A stretch of DNA of 37,623 bases from Phycisphaerae bacterium (GTDB lineage Bacteria; Planctomycetota; Phycisphaerae; Phycisphaerales; SM1A02): positions 74,835-112,457 of the forward strand of contig PAQL01000002.1 of NCBI GenBank assembly GCA_002709295.1, in the 5' to 3' direction. Below are positions 32,650 through 37,623 of this stretch, piece after piece (position 1 is the first letter of the stretch; each line of letters opens with the position of its first letter). The translations under genes and the position numbers were made by a program. Under the pieces are notes generated by a model. That model worked only from the letters and a program-made list of their open reading frames with translations. It was not told the DNA's origin and ran no database searches.

Positions 32650-34131
32650 GTGAGTCGTATCAACACCAACGTCGCGAGTCTCATCGCCCAGCGAACCCTC
32701 GGGTCGCAGAACATGGGACTCAACAAGAGCCTTCAGCGGCTCTCCACCGGTCTCGCCATCAATCGTGGCGCAGACGATCCCGCCGGCCTCATCGCCAGCG
32801 AGAACCTTCGCAGCGAGAAGGCGGCCATCAACGCCGCGATCACCAACGCCGAACGGGCCGAGCAGGTCGTGAACGTCGCCGAAGGCGGCCTCCAGGAGGT
32901 CTCGAACCTGCTGGTCGAACTGCAGTCGCTCGTCAGCTCCACCGCCAACGAGGCGGGCGTCTCCGACGAGGAGAAGGACGCGAACCAGCTTCAGATCGAC
33001 TCGATCCTGCAGACGATCGACCGAATCGCCAACGCGACCGAGTTCCAGGGCGAGAAGCTCCTCAACGGCAACTTCGACTACCAGACCAGCGGTGGAAACC
33101 TCGGCGCCGAGCTTTCGGACGTCAAGGTCAACTCCGCCAAGCTCGCCAGCGATGGTACGTCGATGAACGTCAGTGTCGACGTCACGGCCTCCGCGACGAC
33201 CGGTGCTGCTGCAATCCTTGGCAACAAGGACAGCGCCACCGCCGGCCGCTTCGACAACGACGGGAACAGCTACACGATCGAGGTGACCGGCGAAGAAGGC
33301 ACCCAGCAGTTCACCTTCGCCGACAACACCGCGATGTCGGCGGTTCGTGATGCGATCAATTCCTTCAGCGACCAGCTCGGTGTCACTGCGGCCCTCAGTG
33401 CCAACGGCGACGACGTCGTCATCAGCTCTGCGGGCTATGGCAGCGACTCCTTCGTCCGAGTTCGCGAGCTCAATGACGGCGGTTCGGGTGTGGACCTCGT
33501 CGGTGCTGCCGGCACGTTCAGTGCAAGTGACGACTACTCCGACAACGGTACCGACGCGACCGTGCTCATCAACGGCACCCAGGCCACTACGGACGGCCTG
33601 ACCGCCCGCGTCGCGAGCGCTGGTTTCGACGTCGAGATCACGCTCGATGCCGCCACCGGCAACACCGCCGGCAGCTGGAGTTTCGACATCGATGGCGGTG
33701 GTGCGAACTTCAACCTCGCCCCCGACGTGAGCCTCGCCAGCAAGGTGTCGCTCGGCATCGAAACCGTCACCACCGGCAGCCTCGGCTCCAGCGCGTCGGG
33801 CTTCCTCGCCGACCTCAAGTCGGGCGGTGACGCCAACGTCAAGAACGGCGATCTGTCCCAGGCCCAGTCGGTCATCGACGACGCCATCAAGCAGGTCTCC
33901 AGCCTCCGCGGCCGACTCGGCGCGTTCCAGAAGAACGTCGTCGGCTCGACCATCAGCTCGCTGGGCATCGCCCTCGAGAACACCGCGGCGGCCGAGAGCC
34001 AGATCCGTGACACGGACTTCGCCGCCGAGACCGCGGCCCTGACCCGTGGCCAGATCCTGCAGCAGGCGGCCATCCAGTCGCTCTCGCTGGCCAACTCCGG
34101 CCCGCAGGCCGTCCTCTCGCTCCTCGGCTGA
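32650..34131 (+). CDS. Flagellin 2
   Basis: A 493-residue paralogue of flagellin 1, starting with GTG. N-terminal helices (SRINTNVASLIAQRTLGSQNMGLNKSLQRLSTGLAINRGADDPAGLIASENL to ANQLQIDSILQTIDRIANATEFQGEKLLNG) and C-terminal helices (LENTAAAESQIRDTDFAAETAALTRGQILQQAAIQSLSLANSGPQAVLSLLG) are intact. The middle aligns loosely with that of flagellin 1 (AMSAVRDAINSF against SLDSVATAINSL; YGSDSFVRVREL against YGSDSFVSVRQI), so the genes arose by duplication. Codon use in the middle is slightly less GC-biased. It has its own 500-base upstream region and a strong terminator downstream. Whether it makes a second filament segment or is differently expressed cannot be read from sequence. Confidence 0.95.
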   Translation: MSRINTNVASLIAQRTLGSQNMGLNKSLQRLSTGLAINRGADDPAGLIASENLRSEKAAINAAITNAERAEQVVNVAEGGLQEVSNLLVELQSLVSSTANEAGVSDEEKDANQLQIDSILQTIDRIANATEFQGEKLLNGNFDYQTSGGNLGAELSDVKVNSAKLASDGTSMNVSVDVTASATTGAAAILGNKDSATAGRFDNDGNSYTIEVTGEEGTQQFTFADNTAMSAVRDAINSFSDQLGVTAALSANGDDVVISSAGYGSDSFVRVRELNDGGSGVDLVGAAGTFSASDDYSDNGTDATVLINGTQATTDGLTARVASAGFDVEITLDAATGNTAGSWSFDIDGGGANFNLAPDVSLASKVSLGIETVTTGSLGSSASGFLADLKSGGDANVKNGDLSQAQSVIDDAIKQVSSLRGRLGAFQKNVVGSTISSLGIALENTAAAESQIRDTDFAAETAALTRGQILQQAAIQSLSLANSGPQAVLSLLG

Positions 34132-34164
34132 TCCGAAGAGCAGGGACAACCCATGAAGTGAACG

Positions 34165-34200
34165 CCGGCGGCTCCCCTCGGGGGGCCGCCGGTTCTTCAT
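34165..34200. terminator. Bidirectional terminator between flagellin 2 and the sulfatase
   Basis: A very GC-rich 13-pair hairpin (34165-34177 with 34180-34192) is followed on the plus strand by TTCTTCAT and on the minus strand by GTTCACTTCAT. It sits 33 bases after the flagellin 2 stop and directly next to the sulfatase stop (34197-34199), serving both convergent genes. Confidence 0.8.
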
Positions 34201-35885
34201 GGTCCCGGTCGAGGATCGGGGGACCGGTCCGCGGCGGGGATCGACACCGAGAGCCGCCGGGGCTCGAACCCGATCCGGTGGGCGAGGAGCTCCAGGGTCA
34301 CCGCCTCGTCGGGCACCGGGAACCCGTCGCCGCCCGGGCGCCAGGTCGAGTCGCCGCGAAGCCGCCACCCCAGCGACGCTCCGGGAGTCGAGCAGGTGAT
34401 CGTGGCGGATCTCGTGCCGCCGCTGGTCCGAAGGGCGAGTTCGGGCACCGCGGTCCGGGGCTTCTCCGCACGTCCGTTCCAGAGACGGGTCCGCACCATC
34501 TCACCCTCGTCCTCGATGAGGCCGAGGTCCCCGGTCCGCTCCATCCAGGCGTCGAGGGCGGCCCGCATCGCGGCGATCCGATCGGCATGGGCCGGATCGT
34601 CGGCGAGGTTCACCACCTCGTGCGGATCGACCGCGGCGTCGTAGAACTCCTCGATCGGCTTGACGGGATCGACCAGCTGCCACTGGGCCTCGGTCGCGTC
34701 CCCGGAGGCCCGCAGGGCGTGGACGTCCGCCATCATCGGGATGTTCTCCGAATAGGCGACGTTGTAGAGGCGGGGGCGACCGGGCATCAGGTTCCGCACG
34801 TACCGGTACCGACCGTCGGTGACCGATCGCGTCCGGTCGCGGATCGCGTCCATGCGGTCGGCGTGGATGTAGGCCAGACCGTCGTCCTCCCGTTCGTGGA
34901 TGCCTGCGAACGCGACCCCGTCCATCCAGTCCGGTGGCTCGACCCCGAGGATCGAGAGGGCGGTGGGAGCGAAGTCCTCGAAGCTCACCACCCGTTCCTC
35001 CACGCCGCCGGCCCTTCGCCCGGTGGGCCACCGGACGATCAGCGGCACGCGGGTGCCGGAGTCGTAGACGCATCGTTTGCCACGGGGAAGTCCCACGCCG
35101 TGGTCGCTGAACACCATGATCGCGGTGTCGTCGAGCCGGCCGGCCTTCTCCAGTTCGGCGAGCAGGGTGCCGACCTGCCGGTCCATCGCGGCGATGTTGT
35201 CGTAGGTCCGGGCGATGTCCGCCCGGGTCGCGGGGGTGTCGGGCAGGTAGGGGGGGACGATCACGTCGCCGGGATCGCACACCTTCCGGGGCGCCCGACG
35301 CGAGGCGAAGGTGCCGCTCTCGTGGGTCACGCCGAGATTGAACACCGCGAAGAACGGTCGATCGGGATCGGAAGCCTGACGCCAGTGGGCGCGACCGCCC
35401 GATCGGTCCCACGTCGTGCCCGGGGCCTGGAACTGGTAGTCGGTCTTCGAACGATTCGTGCAGAACACGCCGCGCTCCCGAAGCAGTTCGGGAAAGCAGC
35501 GGACCTCCGGCGGGGGGACCGCCTCGTAGTTCGGTATCCCCGCGTACGCCTCGGGGTCCCGGGCGAGGGCGGCCCCGCTGGGGTTGCCGGTCCGCATGTG
35601 CATCGAACCGATCCGGGGCGCCCAGCATCCGGTGATCAGCGTCGAACGACTCGGGGCGCAGACCGGCGTGGTCGCGAACGCGTTGACGTATCGCACGCCC
35701 TCCGAGGCGATTCGATCGAGGTTCGGGGTCGGCACCGTGTCGTCCCCGTAGCAGCCCAGCCAGGGACTCATGTCCTCGATCGAGATCCAGACCAGATTCC
35801 GCGGTCGGTCGTCGGGCGCCGGGTCGGGGGTGGAGGCCCCGCCGAGCATGACCACGAGCATGAGGGCCGGGAAGATCGTCTTCAT
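34197..35885 (-). CDS. Secreted S1-family sulfatase
   Basis: A 562-residue sulfatase. The chosen ATG starts a signal peptide (MKTIFPALMLVVMLGGAS); upstream in-frame codons give no leader. The catalytic motif VCAPSRSTLITG has the Cys that is turned into formylglycine. Other ligands: an N-terminal ISIEDMSPWLGCYGDD metal region (Glu-Asp rather than Asp-Asp), MVFSDHGVGLPRGKRCVYDSGTRVPLIV with the Asp-His and Lys residues, as in sulfamidase-like planctomycete sulfatases. A C-terminal beta domain (about 480-560) follows the catalytic part. Likely substrate: sulfated marine polysaccharides, exact target unknown. No strong ribosome-binding site precedes the start. It diverges from the fucosyltransferase-like gene across 79 bases. 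Confidence 0.93.
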   Translation of the reverse strand: MKTIFPALMLVVMLGGASTPDPAPDDRPRNLVWISIEDMSPWLGCYGDDTVPTPNLDRIASEGVRYVNAFATTPVCAPSRSTLITGCWAPRIGSMHMRTGNPSGAALARDPEAYAGIPNYEAVPPPEVRCFPELLRERGVFCTNRSKTDYQFQAPGTTWDRSGGRAHWRQASDPDRPFFAVFNLGVTHESGTFASRRAPRKVCDPGDVIVPPYLPDTPATRADIARTYDNIAAMDRQVGTLLAELEKAGRLDDTAIMVFSDHGVGLPRGKRCVYDSGTRVPLIVRWPTGRRAGGVEERVVSFEDFAPTALSILGVEPPDWMDGVAFAGIHEREDDGLAYIHADRMDAIRDRTRSVTDGRYRYVRNLMPGRPRLYNVAYSENIPMMADVHALRASGDATEAQWQLVDPVKPIEEFYDAAVDPHEVVNLADDPAHADRIAAMRAALDAWMERTGDLGLIEDEGEMVRTRLWNGRAEKPRTAVPELALRTSGGTRSATITCSTPGASLGWRLRGDSTWRPGGDGFPVPDEAVTLELLAHRIGFEPRRLSVSIPAADRSPDPRPGP

Positions 35886-35964
35886 GACCGGAGCATACGC
35901 CGGAGCGATGGAAATCCCGTTTTTGAATCGTCGGAGACGCCGCGAGGAGCGATCCTGATGGGAG

Positions 35965-36939
35965 ATGTCCCTGGAATGCGGCACCATCTTCACGCGGGAG
36001 CAGGATCTGAGGGAGGGTCTCTTCGGAGGCGTGTTCCTCTTCATGCTCGAAGTGCTTCCCCTGCTCCATGAGCGGGGGATCCGGCCTCACTGGCGGATCG
36101 ACACCGCCTGCTACGGCAACGTGGTGCCGGACGTGCTGGAGCCGGTCGATCCCGACGAGGCGGTGCTGCCCGAGATCCCCCTGACGTCGCTCCGCGACCT
36201 CGACCGTCGGGCGATGGGTGGCGACTTCGAGGGGATATCGAGACTGTGGTCCTCCTACTTCCGGCCCGCTCCCGCGGTTCTGGAGGAGGCCGACCGGGTC
36301 GATCCCGGTCTCGACCGGGCGCTCGGCATCCACTACCGCGGCCGGGACAAGCTCAAGGCGTCATGGGACACGAATCCCATCGATCGCGAGGACTTCGTGT
36401 CCATCGTGGTGGACCGCATCGCGGCCGACCCGGTCTTCGACCGGTGTCTGATCGCCGGTGACGATCAGGTGTTCATCGACCTCGCACGTCGGCGGATCGA
36501 CCTGCCGGTGACCGTCCTCGATGCGGGAGAAGGGCACAAGTCCCCACGCTCGGCCGTTCGTTCCGGGGCTCGCGGGCTGATGGCGTTTCGAGATGCGATC
36601 CTGCTGTCCCGCTGCCGCTCCATCCTCCAGACCTCTTCGGCTCTGCCCTCGTTCGCCAGGGTCCTGCGTCCGGAGGTCGACTGTCGGCGCTGCGCAGCGT
36701 CGAAGTGGTTCGGTGAGATCCCGTACTTCCCGGTGGCCTACATCCCCCCGCACCAGCCGGAGGATCCTCGGCTCCGTTCCGTGGTGGAGAAGGCGATGCA
36801 GGACGACTGGTCGGTCGCGGCCGGCGTGGAATCGAGCGTCTGGGATTCCGCCCACCTCCCACGGTCCGCGATCGCCCGGCCCGTCGCGAGAAGGCACGGG
36901 TGGCGACGGTTTCTGACCCGCGGCCCGAGGTCTTCCTGA
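35965..36939 (+). CDS. Putative fucosyltransferase-like glycosyltransferase
   Basis: A 324-residue cytoplasmic-looking protein. The motif ALGIHYRGRDK near residue 120-130 resembles the HxR-x-(T/G)DK loop of GT-B fucosyltransferases (NodZ/FUT8/O-FucT type), and CLIAGDDQVFIDLARRR near 160 the nearby 'f.atDd..v...l' strand and helix. A later FRDAILLSRCRSILQTSSALPSFA fits the donor-site helix (D...ls.cd.li.t.sS.fs..a). The N-terminal part begins MSLECGTIFTREQDLREGLFGGV. An in-frame stop at 35956-35958 limits the start to 35965 or later; the GGGAG directly abuts the ATG and is badly placed, so a later start is possible. Family level is reasonable, substrate unknown. Confidence 0.55.
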   Translation: MSLECGTIFTREQDLREGLFGGVFLFMLEVLPLLHERGIRPHWRIDTACYGNVVPDVLEPVDPDEAVLPEIPLTSLRDLDRRAMGGDFEGISRLWSSYFRPAPAVLEEADRVDPGLDRALGIHYRGRDKLKASWDTNPIDREDFVSIVVDRIAADPVFDRCLIAGDDQVFIDLARRRIDLPVTVLDAGEGHKSPRSAVRSGARGLMAFRDAILLSRCRSILQTSSALPSFARVLRPEVDCRRCAASKWFGEIPYFPVAYIPPHQPEDPRLRSVVEKAMQDDWSVAAGVESSVWDSAHLPRSAIARPVARRHGWRRFLTRGPRSS

Positions 36940-36982
36940 TCCGGCGAGGTCGTGATCCCGGGGACGGGTGGAATCCAGCTGG

Positions 36983-37024
36983 TCGCAAAAGGACGACGAC
37001 CCCGCCCGAAGGCGAGGTCGTCGT
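36983..37024 (-). terminator. Rho-independent-type terminator after rplL
   Basis: A 13-pair hairpin with one C-A mismatch (36993-37006 with 37011-37024, loop CGAA) lies 41 bases beyond the rplL stop. On the minus strand it is followed by CCTTTTGCG, a short T-run. It faces the fucosyltransferase-like gene and could stop both. Confidence 0.8.
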
Positions 37025-37065
37025 GATTTCCGATCGAGTCGGTCGCGGACGAGGTCCGCGTCGGC

Positions 37066-37476
37066 TCACTTGAGACCGACGGTGGCGCCGGCTTCCTCGA
37101 GAGCGGTCTTGAGGGCTTCGGCTTCCTCCTTGGAAGCCTTCTCCTTGACCGCCTTGGGAGCGCTGTCCACGATCTCCTTGGCCTCCTTGAGACCAAGGCC
37201 GGTGGCCTCGCGGACCGCCTTGATGACCTGGATCTTCTTGTCGCCGGCGGCTTCGAGGATGACGTCGAACTCGGTCTGCTCGGCGGCTTCGCCGGCGTCG
37301 TCACCACCACCACCACCGGCCATCATGACGGCGCCACCGGCGGCGGGCTCGATGCCGTAGGTGTCCTTCATGTAGTCGGCGAGGTCAACGGCCTCCTTGA
37401 GGGTCAGGCCGGCGATCTCGTCGCCCATCTTGGTGATCTTCTCGTCGAAGGTCTTGGTTTCGGTCTCTTCGGACAT
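37066..37476 (-). CDS. rplL: 50S ribosomal protein L7/L12
   Basis: A 136-residue protein, slightly longer than the usual 120-125 because of its start ([42 protein letters not shown]) and a Gly-rich hinge. The C-terminal domain is typical: EKTEFDVIL-like [71 protein letters not shown]7/L12 forms the ribosome stalk that recruits translation GTPases. The ATG has GGAG 6 bases upstream; 15 more open codons upstream have no homology. Usually it follows rplJ; the 147 bases left in the window upstream show no gene end. Confidence 0.97.
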   Translation of the reverse strand: MSEETETKTFDEKITKMGDEIAGLTLKEAVDLADYMKDTYGIEPAAGGAVMMAGGGGGDDAGEAAEQTEFDVILEAAGDKKIQVIKAVREATGLGLKEAKEIVDSAPKAVKEKASKEEAEALKTALEEAGATVGLK

Positions 37477-37513
37477 TGGAAACTCCGTTCCTCTTGTGGT
37501 GCCCCCCGAGAGG

Positions 37514-37529
37514 GACCGCACTCGCGGTC
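37514..37529. repeat. Small hairpin upstream of rplL
   Basis: A perfect 6-base inverted repeat (37514-37519 with 37524-37529, loop of four) lies 38 bases upstream of the rplL start; on the plus strand TTTAA follows it. It could be an attenuator or processing site in a longer rplL leader. Bases 37530-37623 hold no recognisable gene. Confidence 0.35.
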
Positions 37530-37623
37530 TTTAACCCTGGGGCCAGTCGGGGCGGCGGGAATGGGACTGAATGAATCTTGAAACGTGTGAACTCTGAACT
37601 GATCGAATCGAACGGGGATCGGC

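Noticed and set aside
34501-36333. Minus-strand open frame of 610 codons over the sulfatase
   Set aside because: Out-of-frame shadow of the sulfatase, which carries the catalytic motif in the other frame.
1-37623. CRISPR arrays, insertion sequences, integrases, prophage or toxin-antitoxin genes
   Set aside because: No regular direct repeats with spacers, transposase or integrase motifs, or target-site duplications were visible; genes look like stable chromosomal content.

Overview
The window reads as a chromosomal piece of a GC-rich, Gram-negative-type, flagellated bacterium, most likely a marine planctomycete of the Phycisphaerae type. The case rests on combined traits: a TPR lipoprotein coupled to a CRTAC1/UnbV FG-GAP lipoprotein, a planctomycete-style S1 sulfatase, pseudopilins beside a dockerin-like secreted protein, and a complete set of outer-membrane, peptidoglycan and P-ring genes (lptF/lptG, murC-murB-ddl, flgI). 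This placement is inferred from gene content; no rRNA or tRNA gene is present. I saw no CRISPR array, insertion sequence, integrase, prophage or att site.

Layout. (1) 1-2.6 kb, plus: TPR lipoprotein and FG-GAP/UnbV lipoprotein, coupled by an ATGA overlap. (2) 2.6-9.9 kb, minus: a cell-envelope block transcribed murC-murB-ddl-ftsQ-like-membrane protein, then a hairpin terminator, greA and a cardiolipin synthase. (3) 9.9-11.3 kb, plus: an NtrC-type sigma-54 response regulator. (4) 11.5-17.5 kb: a 974-residue secreted protein with a dockerin/EF-hand-like C-terminus, facing a tightly overlapping four-gene pseudopilin operon on the minus strand. (5) 17.8-20.5 kb, plus: lptF and lptG. (6) 20.5-23.6 kb, minus: a polytopic GT39-like protein and a PpiC/SurA-type lipoprotein. 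(7) 23.6-34.1 kb, plus: the late flagellar cluster flgI-flgJ(rod-binding only)-flgN-flgK-flgL-fliW-csrA-flagellin-flagellin. (8) 34.2-36.9 kb: a secreted sulfatase diverging from a putative fucosyltransferase-like protein. (9) 37.1-37.5 kb, minus: rplL, cut off from any upstream rplJ by the window edge.

How the parts connect. The flagellar cluster has a near-consensus -24/-12 (sigma-54) element 32 bases upstream of the flgI start. A sigma-54 activator of the FleQ/FlgR/NtrC class lies 12 kb away, so sigma-54 control of late flagellar genes is the simplest model. fliW and csrA sit directly before two flagellins, and flgI and both flagellins carry the same CACGGAGGA ribosome-binding block, which resembles a CsrA site. 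This suggests a FliW-CsrA flagellin checkpoint. The peptidoglycan genes, FlgI P-ring and Lpt permeases together imply a conventional diderm envelope with a wall.

The most unusual items are the pseudopilin operon with a PilX/GspK-like beta-helix protein in place of a normal GspK, the enlarged three-repeat FlgL, the extended CsrA, and two convergent gene pairs whose 3' ends overlap. I did not find a clearly new defence or mobile system.
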